DNA of 64,000 bases from Rhizophagus clarus (taxonomy: Eukaryota; Glomeromycota; Glomeromycetes; Glomerales; Glomeraceae): contig BLAL01000257.1 of NCBI GenBank assembly GCA_015698045.1, positions 186,001 to 250,000 of the forward strand. Reading direction: 5' to 3'. The notes under the pieces were generated by a model that worked only from the letters and a program-made list of their open reading frames with translations, had not been told where the DNA came from and did not search any database. This document shows, in pieces, positions 34,366 through 46,024 of this stretch (within the stretch, counting starts at the first letter, position 1; each line of letters starts with the position of its first letter). The position numbers were made by a program, and so were the translations under genes.

Positions 34366-36035
34366 ATCATAAATGAATAGTTATCCCAAAGTTAAAAGAA
34401 TCTTAAGTCTTTGATTTTATTTAATTAAATATATAAGTTACAATTACTAAACATGAGTATTATACTTAAGTTCATGTTAGTCAAATAAATGAAAATTTAA
34501 TTGGTAAATTTCCTTATATAAAAATAATAACTCTTTATTAACTCTTTATTGTCAAATATTAATTATTTAATAATCATTAATCGTTATTATGTTTAAAGGT
34601 TGTAAAACCAAATAAGATAAATCTTTATAACAATTCAAATAAGAGCACTAGAACCAATATTTACAGTATAAAATTAAGATTGCAAGAGAATAATTCTTTA
34701 TAAAAAATTAATGATAAAATACTTTAGAAATATTGGCAAATTGAATAGTAACCATATTATGAATCGAACATATTGTTCACACAATACATATCACACCGAA
34801 CATAATAATAAATAAATTGATTCTTTGTGAAACAAATGAAGCAAATACACATTTCAGCATAAAAAAAATATATTCAAAAATTTAATATTCATACGTATGT
34901 CACTTGTCGTTTGTTTGTGTACAGTACAACTATATAATGTTGAATTTCTTGACATGACGTGAATTTAGTTATTCACCACACGTATTTAAACAATGTTCGT
35001 ATAATGGTATTTGTTCTGCATTTCCGAATAGCTATTAATTGTTAAATAAAATATGTCAGCTACAAAAAAAAAAAAGCAGTTTACGAAGATTTCATAAACT
35101 AGCCTATCAAATGATAACGGAAAATAAAGATTTATTATTTGTATAATTTCTTTTTTGCTGTAAAGAAACTATGAATATAATTATGATGTTAATATTCCAT
35201 TATATCGGTAAAATAATTTCTAAAAAAAATAGTCTTTTCCTTCAAAATTCAGAGAAACGTTTTCACATCATGAGTCAATCGTCTCAATACATAATTTTGT
35301 GCATGTTTGAATTCTGCTTTGATTTAGAGTTTGTTTATATAATGATAATAAATACGATTAAGCAAGGTCACGTTAAATTTCAAACGAATTTTATGACAAT
35401 GTTGGTTGTCGTATTTGGTCACGAAAAGATCAGATCAATTTTTGAAAGGATTATTAAAATGACAAAAAAAGTAAATTAATAATATTGCTTGTAAGCTTGT
35501 TCTGTAATTTTTCTATTTTGTTTGTACATGGAACTTATTATTTATCCCAGATTATATGACTGTTTTAATTATAATTTTACCAAAGCAAAATATACACTAG
35601 TAACCCGGACTTATGAAATATAAAATAATAGAAGAAGAATAAATATCGGCTCTAGAATTTTATTATTGTAATTACAAAGTATTTAGCTGTTAGTTAATGA
35701 AAATTATGCAGTAATAATTCTCATTTTTATATTTTGTTGCATCAAGCTGCTACATTTATTCCGATTAAAAGGCTATATAAATTAAAAAATGAAAAAATAT
35801 TAAAATTTACAAGAAATCTTAAAATTATATATAATATCGATATATATACGAATTACTACTTTACTAGATGTGAATCTGTGTACGACATGACGTCATTTGT
35901 TATTGGAATACACGTGATATTGGTTATGCAATATGAAAACCACGGCTATGCAGTGTTCGTCAATTTTTATCACTTTTGGCGTACAATCATAATTTTCGTC
36001 AAAAAAAAATAAAAAAAAAATAAAAATTAAATATA
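34366..36035. other. Spacer between the two Hsp70-like copies
   Basis: The first about 45 bases (ATAAATGAATAGTTATCCCAAAG and beyond) match the sequence after copy 2, so the duplication includes a short 3' flank. The rest is AT-rich. The ORFs at 35171 and 35734 have no recognisable domain and poor coding character. Confidence 0.5.
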
Positions 36036-38082
36036 ATGTCATCAGAAGTTATTGGAAAACTCGTAACAGATTTTAATAAATTAAATGAGAAATGTGTTTA
36101 TTTAATAGAAGAAAATCAAAATCTCAAACAAGAAAATCAAATTTTAAAGAAAAACTTCAAGAAAGAGATAAACAATATGAAAAACTTGAACGACATGTTA
36201 AAAATTTAGAACAACAAAAAAGTGAAGAATTACAACAACTTCAACAACTTGAAATAATTTCTCAAAGTTTACAAAATAACCTGGAAGTGATAGATTTAGA
36301 TAAGATTGAAAAAAATAATAATAAAGCTCCCGTAGAAATAAAAATACCTTCAATTGATAAAAATGATGAACAAAAAAATCTCAATATTAATAAACCAACA
36401 ATTTTGTTTTTAAATAATAAAGAGATTAATAATTCTTTTGAACGCTCATCATTCTCTTTTAATGAAAGTATGTAGTAGTGGTAAACTTAAATTATCAATT
36501 CGATCAAATATGAACTAAAATGATTTTTACATTTTTAAAATTAGAAAAAAATGTGGAAAAATCCAAACTTTATCCCGATATACAAGTCGTGGTTGGGTTA
36601 GACTTTGGAACAATTTCCTCTAAATTTTCTATTGACAGTGTTACTGGAGAAATTAATTACTCTTTGCAACAAAAAGATACAATTCTTGAATACTATGACA
36701 ATGAATATAATAAAGTGATGATCAGTTGCGGCTATTTTAATGGATTTTTCAATTTAAAATCGTTGAATTATTTAAATTACATCTGGGATGCTTGCCAGAC
36801 AATTTAAAACCAAAACTTCCGATCGAATATAAAAAGGCCATTGCTGATTATTTTAAGGAAATTGGAAAGGTATAGATTAAATTCAGTTATAATTTATTAT
36901 TATTAACTTTAAATTATTTACTTACCTAAATTGGAATTTTTGAGGATATTAAAAAAGAAATCGCAAACTATTCACCGGTAGCAAATTACTTTGAAAATGT
37001 ATTATTAGTTTGCAGAATATTCAGAAAAAGACAAAGAAATTATGAGAGAGTGTATACGTAATGCAAAGCTCATTAAAAATAAATCCTCAGAAAAGTTACA
37101 ATTTATTACAGAATGTAAGTCCAGAAAAACTTTTAATAATTATCAAAATTAATTTTTATTAATTTTTAATTTATTTTTTTTTTTTACAGCTGAAGCCGCA
37201 GCAATTTATTGTATGAAAAACGAATTACAAAAGTATAACTTGTTATCTCTAGGAAGTGAGTTTGTGATTATTATTAATTCAAATGCTTTAAAATATTTTC
37301 ATAATAATTAATCAAAAGAAATTCTTTAGAGACATTTATTATCGTTGATTGTGGTGGTAGTACTACAGATATAACCACTTACAAGTTGGTAGAAAATAAT
37401 CCTTTACAATTAGGCGAAGTTACAGACCTTATTAGAGATTTTTGTGGGTGTACATTTATTGATGAAGAAATTATTAAGTTATTACATGAAAATTTTGGGA
37501 CTAGTACTATAAATATATTAAAGGAAAATCATTCTGGTCAATATCGAAACACGGTTCTCAAATTCAGTCAACATGTAAAGGAATTTTTTGCAGGAGATAA
37601 TACAGAATTTAGTTATACGTTGGATATTGAAGAAAAAGTTCCAGATTTACCACAATATGTTAGTAATGAAGTAAAAGAAATCATGGAAGAAAATAACTGG
37701 TTAATTGACATTAAATATAATGACATAAAAAAAATGGTTGACTTTTAATTTTAAACCGGAATCGGGTCAAACACACGCGAATTTTGGAATTTATTACATA
37801 AATGAAGAATCTGCATCATATATTAGCGAAGCAGGAATGAAACTACTTGGAGTATTAAATATCGATCTTCCAGGTGAATTTTAGACATTATATTTCTTTT
37901 AACGGGAAGGAAAGGTTAATTAATAGTAATCTTCTGTTATAATTTAATCATCATTGTTAGATGCACATCTTGACAATAGAAGCATTAACTTTGGATTAAC
38001 TTTTGGTTCGAATAAAATCATTGCATTAGCAAAGAATGAACTCAACGGACAAAGATTTTTAACTAAGTTTTGTTATCCATAA
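36036..38082 (+). pseudogene. Coiled-coil/Hsp70-like ATPase gene, copy 2, internally deleted
   Basis: It is the tandem paralogue of the gene at 31859, with the same exon layout and splice sites (donors near 36468, 36869 and 37114, acceptor at 37190). The start MSSEVIGKLVTDFNKLNEK is followed by a one-A deletion near 36147, which shifts the coiled coil. The phosphate 1 motif VVGLDFGTISSKFSI is at 36590, then another one-base loss occurs near 36762. Phosphate 2 is present (IVDCGGSTTDITT, 37340). Just after 37740 the gene lacks the stretch that copy 1 has at about 33600-34010. The adenosine motif and the start of the C-terminal domain are therefore gone, leaving a junction in an A/T-rich microhomology. 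It cannot make a working ATPase. Confidence 0.75.
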
Positions 38083-41000
38083 ATCATAAATGAATAGTTA
38101 TCCCAAAGTCAAAAGAATCTTCTTATGCTTAGTAATTGTATCTTATGTGTTTAAATAAAATAAAATCAAAAGACTCAAACTTTATTGAAAGTCGTATTTG
38201 AACTACATTTACCTGAAAAGTTGTTTTGCCTGACATAGTGCAACGGTTTAAAGAATTCACAATGCTGATAGAACCGAAGCCGCTTGCAGAAAAAGGGACC
38301 ATAATCGGAAATACTGAATTGCTTATTTTTACTTGTTGCTACTTTCTATACCTGATATGTTATTACATTGATCCGACTGATCCATGGAGTAACATATATA
38401 TGCGAAATATTTTATATATGTATAAGATAGATTATTTCAGTCATTTTATGTTTATAAAAGGTAGTGTAAGAATCTCGTAGTTAGAAACAGTGGTAAGAAC
38501 AAGTTAGCGAGAAAAGAAATAATTTCCTTCTGTTTGAAAATATATGATAGAAGTAAAAAGGTCGGTCCGTGTAATCCTTATACTGCAAAATATGTATATT
38601 ACACATAAAAGTAAGTTCAATGAAATTAAGCTTTGTTTTTATTTGAAAATAAATAAAGATAATTACATTTAGTGAAAGAAGTATATAAACTTTGTTATAA
38701 ATTTATACAGAAAAACTTGCCGAATTAGTTGACTTGCTAAAAAATAATCCGAATATATAGATTAGTTTAATTATTTTTAATGGTTCCTTTCTATTTAATA
38801 AAGTAGTAAGCTTTACCTATATTTACGCATAATGAAAGTTGAATTATTAATATAAAACTCGTGCATATTATCAATCTTGTTTATCAATCCGGTCATTCCC
38901 AGAAAGTTTAAGAAAACTTTTATAAAGTGAACATGCTTAATGAGTTTGATGTTTTGCTTAGTGAGTTCGGCATATTGATTCTCAATACGATTTTTGATAC
39001 GTTCTATTAGTTTCTAGATTTTGAATGAAAATACTAAATTAGTCGATTTGCACTTATGAGATAAATACTAAAACTTCTTTCATCTATCGAATTGATCGGA
39101 ATCATCGATTTGTTAATAAAATTATTAACGGTGTAAATGGTACCTGTGCCAACTGTAAGGAGACCTGAAGAGTAGCTTTAAATTCATCAGAAGCAAGTAA
39201 TTCTCAAGCCTTAGATGTATCTAATTTTTATATAGTAAAATTATGTTATGCCTTTAACAAAATTACTAAAACATAATTGTCACTTAATAATATTATTTGA
39301 ATATTTTCTAATAACAGTCTTTGACGAATTTATAAGTCTAAACATGATAGAAAGCGAGAGTGGAAGGACCCTGACGGTATCCTTACCAACATGGGAACTC
39401 CAATTTTCCTACTAATGTTTTAAATTTAAAAGATAGCTAAATATTATTTAAAAATTTACGTAAAATAAAGGTTATATACTGTATGTAACCCATTTAAATA
39501 GACTCACTTTATATCAATCATTTACACCCGTGTATTGATAAATTACCTCATTTCATTATTGTTGATTCATTTGACTTATTTGACTCATTTGACTAATATG
39601 GTTTTGTGCGATTGTTCTACAAAAATCACGCTAACTTTATGTAGTCCTCTGTGATGTAAGATTACTAAGCCATCATCTTATTTTCTCTGAGCGTCAAAAT
39701 TATTTCAGCAATATGTACATTATGGACTTCAATCAATTGAACAGTTAAATTTATAATCTTTTTTTTTAAATAACAAAATTGTATTTCATTTATTTAATTT
39801 CCTTTTTATTTATTTATTTATTTTTTTTTTTTTTAAAAAAAAAAATTTTTTAGCAAAATCTACCAATTATTTTAACAACTGCAACAAAAAAGATTAAATA
39901 AAGGAAGGCTTTTTATTTTATTGAATGTCGTTGAATCTACAAACCATAATGATTACTATTAGGTTAAACATTCAAAAAATTCTGATATGTTTATTTTGCC
40001 TTATGATGATCAAATAGTAGAATTGATATTTGACTGTCAAAAATATTTTTAAATCCTCATTTTTTGGGAGGGAATTAAATCGAGCAATACCGACCAAATC
40101 TATTGTAATGCATATAAATAATCACTAGAAATAATGAAAAACCTTTCTCCAATGATAAATAAATTGAAAGAAAAAGCAAATCAGGAAGCGGTGGTATGGT
40201 GGTATATGATATAACTATTGTATAATTTTAGGGGAATGCCCTTTATGTTTGGATTACCTTTACACGATATTTGTAAACATGTGCATGCATTCCTTACCAT
40301 CATTAATAAATAATATATGCTTCATCGAAGATAAATGTAATAGGATGTATCTGCTGATAGAATAAATTTTAGCAGAAATAAAAAAATTTGTTAAGAACAT
40401 TTCATTGGATATTGGTTCTTATTGTATAATAATTATAATGATAGCGATTGGATTTTTATGTTCTAGAAATTACATACTGTATTAAACAACCCTTTTAGTT
40501 ATCTTCTACAAGAGAAGAGGTTATTTAAGATAAAATCTCATATGTACAGTACATATGATTGATTACAATCATATTTAATTTATGTAAGTGTAAGTAGTAG
40601 AGAAATGGGCTTTTTGGCACATTTTGACCAAATGATCCCAGAAGGTTATCCTGGATATCAAAAATTAATCACATAGCATAATCCCATTGTAAATATACAT
40701 GTGACCTTAAGAAAATCATTTTGCTTTCCCAATTGTTATTCGCTCTGTAAACATTTGTTTCCTATATGAAAAAATAAAATTTCACTTTGGCACAAACAAG
40801 TCCAAAATCCATTTGACTTTCAACCTGGGCAACATAAGTTTTTCACATATATTATAATCAAATTGCCTCCCAATAACATACTGCTTAGGTAGCAAGAGAG
40901 AACAAGCATGAGAAGGAGCAGAGCAATGATGAATGCGTGTTCAATATAGGAGAATAAGTATGAGCTGGCAAAGCCCTTTAGGGTGACGCCAGTGAATACA

Positions 41001-41267
41001 CATTTGACAGGAAAAATATTATAGCAGGAATATGAGCGAGCCCTTTAGGGTGAAGCGAATATGAATGCCATATCATTTTAACCATATGCTACCATATTCT
41101 AATGTATGCTATATATGAGGCAAATATGGATATCAATAAATGGGCAAATAATGTTTGCAGTCTGCGGAGTATGTTCCCAAAACATGAGAACAAAGCTTCC
41201 TTCCATTTAGCATGCCATTGATTTCTGACCCTATACTATCTTTTTCTAGCCCAAAACTAGCCCATCA
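38083..41267. other. Long non-coding region
   Basis: I see no credible gene in about 3.2 kb of AT-rich DNA. Two copies of CCCTTTAGGGTGA, containing the palindrome CCCTTTAGGG, lie at 40974-40986 and 41041-41053 in similar contexts. Poly-T and poly-A runs occur at 39820-39850. Confidence 0.6.
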
Positions 41268-41528
41268 TCAGCCTGAATATTTTGCAAACTTCTGACATTG
41301 ATAAAATGCTCTAGAATGATACTTGCCTGAATGTTTTTTACAAGCACCATATCCAGAGGAAGTTTTTTTATTACATTCAGGTTTTATACATGATTATTGT
41401 TTAGGTGAATTCTGATGGGCTTTACATCCCTTTAGATCATAGCATCTCTGATTGCACACTTCTCCAGTCCTAAGAATATATGGACAATAATAAAAATTCC
41501 AGGGTATCTCCTTTTTTCCACCTCCCAT
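41268..41528 (-). pseudogene. Cys/His-rich small protein, divergent from the PolB-F-box gene
   Basis: From ATG 41528 the frame reads about 44 residues with CPYILRTGEVCNQRCYDLKG and then CKAH. A TAA at 41394 (CAA would fit) follows. The same frame continues with CIKPECNKK and YGACKKHSGKYH to 41268. The spacing of Cys and His suggests small zinc-binding motifs of the kind seen in virus-like elements. It lies 97 bases from the divergent PolB-F-box gene, echoing the divergent pairs in element A. Function is unknown. Confidence 0.4.
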
Positions 41529-41624
41529 AGTTTTTTTTTGAATAAATGTCTAACACTAATTATCCAAACAAAATAATTTTTATTTTAAACTTTTTTCTAA
41601 TACTATATAATCTTCGAGAAAAAC

Positions 41625-44600
41625 ATGAGCAAATTACTTGCTAGTATTACTAGTGCATTAGAAAGTTTATTTGGAAAAATCCTTTCAAGTTGGGAAGACT
41701 CGACACCACAACCACCTGAACCAGAAGTTGAACCAGAACCGACTGAGCTACCTGAACCAGAAGAAGAACCAGAGCTAGAGTCAGATGATGAGAGCGACTA
41801 TGAGATCGCCTCAGCTTACCAAAATACTAAAACAACATGGTATTCAGCAATTTGGAGATTTCTATTCTAGAAAAAGCAAGGTTTGCATATCGACTTTTAT
41901 GATGATTCTACACAATGGGTTGGTTCTGAAAATGACTTTTGAGATTTATCACGAGACTAGTTTTTAATTAAAGCCAATCCAAATGAGACACTCCAGGAAG
42001 CCCATAAACACTATAATGAAGAAGCCAGTGTAATTGCATGGTGGAGTAGAGGACAGATTGATTTATGAAAATCTGGCACATATACTATGGCAAGTTTGCG
42101 CTTCTTTCAAGATGTCACTTTATCTCCTAGAAAAGCAGAAGACTTAACACAAGAAGATTATTGGATTAATTCAGCATACATGGGAGGTCTAGTATGGGTT
42201 AAGCCATATGAAGGAATCACAACCGAATTAGACTTTAATGAATTTTATCTGAAAATCTTAGCTTATGGTGGTGCAAGCTGGCCAGTAAGGGCAGGAGAAT
42301 TTAAAACAATCATGCATAATCTTAATTATTATAATCTAAAATACGGTATATATCAAGCTTTTATAAAAGGCCAGCCAGCAAATCAAAAATGTATAAAAGG
42401 ATTTCGTTTTAATTCTGCAGGATATTACACTCACTATGACTTGAAACTAGCGATAGAACTAGATCTACACATAGAGTTATCCTCTGAAAGTCCAAATGCT
42501 CTAATATATGATAAAGCTTATCTTATGAGCGGATATAATAGTTTCTATCAATGGGCAAGTTATCTTACAAAGATCAAGCAAGAAGGCAGACAGGCAGGTA
42601 AAGTTGCTAAGCATATGCTAGTTTCACTTTGGGGACGATTATACTCAGATGGATAAAGACCAGATTCTCATCGACGTATGGCACCTTTTATTATAGCGAA
42701 GGGGCGCAGAATTATATTGGGAGAAATTAGGTCACTAGGAGATTGTGTAAAGCGTATTTACATAGATGGCTTTATTATTTCTAATAAAAATACAGAACAG
42801 CTGATAGAAAGATATGAAGAAGTTGGTAAAAGTGATCTAAAAATAGTGAAATCAGGCTTCGTAATGATAAAAAATGTGATGAATCTAAAGTGGATCGATT
42901 TTGAGGAAATAGTTCCACCATCCTTGACAAAGTCAAGAAAATCACCCATCCATTTCATATCTTTGCCAAACGAGATTCTTGATAGAATTTTCCAACATTA
43001 TAGAAAGCATAGGAACAAGAAAATGTATCCTTTTTTATTTGTTAATAAGCAATGGTATTATATTGCTAGAAGACTAATATGGCAAAGAATATCTCTAATA
43101 GTCATTTCCAGGGTCAAGTTTACTAAAGCATTGAGTAGAAATATAAAGCCAGCCATATGTGCACAAGTGTTAGGTCTTAAATTTATTGGAGAAATAAATA
43201 TAGAGCCAGATGTATACATTTCTGAAGTGTGCAAGGCTTGCCCCAATTTACAATGGCTAAGTTTTGAAAATAGTGGATCACATTGTAATTACAATAACAA
43301 AGATAACCAAGCAGTAATATAATAAATAGAGAAATTACACAAAGAAAATGGATAAATTATTACCCGAAAGAAAACTATTAACCGAAGAACATGTGATATA
43401 ACCGAAGAATAACACAAAAACATATGATATAACTGAAGAGTAATACAAGATCATATGATGTGTATAACCACTTCCCAGAAAGGCAGTAACACAGAACATA
43501 TGATATAACTGGATAGTAATACAAGAACACGTGATATAACTGAAGGATAGTACAAAAACATATGATATAACCAGATAGTAATACAAATTATTTTTAGTTT
43601 AGTTTATCTCTAGAATAGCTTACCTAAATTAGTTTAGTTTATTTTCAATTATTTATTTATTTTTAGAAATAGGAAAGATAAGATAGTTAGAAAGGAAAAT
43701 AGATAGGATTGAAGGGAAATGGAGGAATGGAATTCTGGATCGTTCTAGACAATTTAATGATTCTGATATTTCTGATAATGAAGAGAGGAATCTAAAGGAA
43801 AAAGATAATTTTCAATATAATCCTTGAAGGAAAACATGACAATTCATGAGTCATCACGAACAACTCTGAATAAACAACTATATCTGGAGAATAAGAAAAT
43901 TGAACTTGAAGGAAAAAGATATTTTCTCTTACAATCTGTGAAATGGATTCTAATGGAGAATATTCTGCCAAGAAACGCCAAGCATGACAAATTATGCTTC
44001 ATTATTAGTCATTAAAATATTCACTTATTTTCCATTAAATCTTTCATTTGGAAATGAAGAAAACAAATTATTTAGAGGAATTAAATAGGAATTGGGAGGA
44101 AATGTGTAAGAAAAACTTCTATAAATTAAACTTGACCAACACTGCTATAGGGTAATTGGAAATAGCTTAATATATAGTAACTTGAAACGAATAAGGAAAA
44201 TTCTACTTAAACAGAATCTGGGAAGAAGGAAGAAGGAAGTAATGGGGGAAATTATGCAGAAATGAAATTTGAAATTAATTTTTAGTTAAGGAATTTCTTT
44301 TAATTAATAAACTTATAATTAATTCATAAAAGGAGAATGATTAAATTCATGCGTACGATGAAGAATTAATTTTTCTTATTAAAAACTTTCTTTTAAAAAT
44401 AAATTCCGATATGTTAAATAAAGAGTGAAGTTATGCTTGTTTAAAAGTTAAAAGTAAATTGAAAGTGATGGCAAAAGTTCTCTCAAAATAAAAGTTAAAA
44501 GAAATGTGGTTATAGGTAAACCAAAACCTTCATAAGAGTATGAAAAAGGACTCTTAATATGGTTAAAGGTAAGTCAGAGAAAATCCTTGGTATTTGAGAT

Positions 44601-45024
44601 ACCTAAAAATGATGTTGTAATAAAAGAATATGAGAGAAGCATTAAAGAGCCAAAAGAGAATTTAAAGAGAAATATTATAATAATAAGAAAAAGGAAAAAT
44701 CTAAACCAAGCATATTAAGAGTTTTAGTGTGGAGAACCAGCATGGCACAGTATTATTATACTGATAGGATGGTCGTTTTTTCCTCCACAATGTATACTTA
44801 ACAATAAAAATCTGGAAGTGCTTCTAGCTGAGTGTTCTAATTTAAAAAGACTCACAATAAGAGGTTCTAGGCGCATAAGCCTGAAAACATTTTTAAAAAT
44901 TCCAGAGTTGACTCCTAGTTTGGGAACGATAGAAATTAGGGGATGTTTACAGATTGGAAAGAATATATTATCTGATTTCCAAAACTTATACCCAAAAATA
45001 AAACTCATATTTGAAGAGGATTAG
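41625..45024 (+). pseudogene. Reduced PolB palm joined to an F-box/LRR protein, split by an insertion
   Basis: One reading frame runs from 41625 to 43287, broken only by stops: TAG 41868, TGA 41940, TAG 41958, TGA 42066 and TAA 42654. The N-terminus has a Pro/Glu-rich stretch. From 42150 the protein aligns with the polymerase at 17863: AYMGGLVWV / MMGGIIWV, degenerate motif A (ELDFNEFYLK), then ESPNALIYD. Motif B is GRQAGKVAKHMLVSLWG and motif C is RIYIDGFII. Then, still in frame, comes an F-box (ISLPNEILDRIFQHY, FVNKQWYYIARRLIWQ, about 42955-43090) and LRR-like repeats (CPNLQWLSF). A 1.5-kb element (43288-44790) interrupts it. The LRR tail resumes at 44791 (CSNLKRLTIRG) and ends at 45024. 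An SCF adaptor recruited by a polymerase-derived domain is an inference. Confidence 0.7.
43288..44790 (-). mobile_element. Dispersed 1.5-kb repeat inserted in the F-box gene (copy 1)
   Basis: Removing 43288-44790 together with one of the flanking TGTA tetranucleotides (43284-43287, 44791-44794) restores a continuous LRR reading, so this is a real insertion with a 4-bp target duplication. It is inverted relative to a similar 1.4-kb copy at 60337-61739. Near 43385-43590 it has a tandem repeat built on CATATGATATAAC. It has no intact ORF. Short coding-like segments (YLENKKIELEGKRYF) are repeated in the family. The ends (TTGTGGAGG and GTAAT) are not inverted repeats of each other. Class is unknown. 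Confidence 0.75.
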
Positions 45025-45138
45025 CCTTAGCGATGAGCAGGACTAGTATCAAAAAAGATAGGATAAACTTTTTTATTCTAGGAAATATTTTTTAAATTAA
45101 ACTTTTTTTTAACTATATTATACCAAAAAGTATAAACA

Positions 45139-45690
45139 ATGTTTTCATACAATTCACTTGAAAAAGCAGATACAATTGCTAAGATTGTCAAAAAGCTCCT
45201 ATTAGAAGCTCTTGATAAATTCTGCAGGATAAATAGTACTTGGTATGAAGAAATCAAGCATGAGTTGTGGCAAAGATGAAAGGCACAAGTGCTAGAATAC
45301 TATAAATTGGGACTTGAAGAAGAGAAACTGGAATATCCCTTTAATTGGGATGTAGTATCAGAGGAATTTATTGAAAGGGAAACTGAAATAGCTAAAAAAC
45401 AGGTAAAGATCGAAAGATATATGCTTCATAATGGAATGCTCAAAGGACAGGAAAAAGAAATAGTCAAATATAATATTCAGCAGATAGCTAAAAATGTTGT
45501 CCCATGGTGGAGTGATGTAGATAAATGGGAAGAATCAGAATTTTTAGATTTTATTAAAAAAGATACATGCAGAGGATTTGCTCTAAAAGAATATAATAGA
45601 CCTTTTAGATTCAGAATAAAACAATTTATAAACAAGATCCTTTATTATGATGATGAAATGCTGTATTTTGTAGAGGATGATCCTATATGA
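45139..45690 (+). pseudogene. Unknown helical protein downstream of the PolB-F-box gene
   Basis: From ATG 45139 the frame runs through one TGA (45277, CGA would fit) to 45690. The protein is Lys/Glu-rich and helical, with segments EEFIERETEIAKKQVKIERY and VVPWWSDVDKWEESEFLDFI. Its upstream AT tract (AACTTTTTTTTAACTATATTATA) resembles that before 41625 (AACTTTTTTCTAATACTATATAAT), which suggests similar promoters and one element. No family is recognised. Confidence 0.5.
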
Positions 45691-45807
45691 GTGGACATGC
45701 TTGATGCCTGAAGTTATTTAATTCACATATCTTAGCCTGGAACAGAAAACAAGATTAGAGTTAATATAGATCTTATATTTTTTTATGGTGCAATAAATAT
45801 TCAGTTA

Positions 45808-45999
45808 ATGTCTAATAGACCGAAAGGCTCTGGATATCCTACAAAATTCATCCGCAGTATTTGGTATATAGTTATAAGAGTGGAAGACTCTGGCCAGTCT
45901 AAGATTCATCCTTTAGTTTGTAAAGCGAACAGATATCCTGGTAGTATCTGTTTAGTTCATGGTCATGTTTTAAATAATATTGTATATGATGACTTGTAA
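45808..45999 (+). CDS. Short ORF, possible Cys/His-containing element protein
   Basis: The ORF has 63 codons starting MSNRPKGSGYPTKFIRSIWY and contains LVCKANRYPGSICLVHGH, a C-x9-C-x3-H arrangement. No other support exists. It lies between the unknown gene at 45139 and the foldback element. Confidence 0.25.
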   Translation: MSNRPKGSGYPTKFIRSIWYIVIRVEDSGQSKIHPLVCKANRYPGSICLVHGHVLNNIVYDDL

Positions 46000-46024
46000 A
46001 ATAACATATAAGTCATTTTTTATT

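Noticed and set aside
35171-36012. ORFs between the Hsp70-like copies
   Set aside because: No domain, hydrophobic/AT-driven composition, no homologous ORF upstream of copy 1.
38226-38480. 84-codon ORF after Hsp70-like copy 2
   Set aside because: No recognisable domain, and the second half is AT-driven. No support beyond length.
43824-44015. 63-codon ORF inside the inserted repeat as a gene
   Set aside because: It is short and degenerate in the other copy. Treated as a remnant within the repeat.
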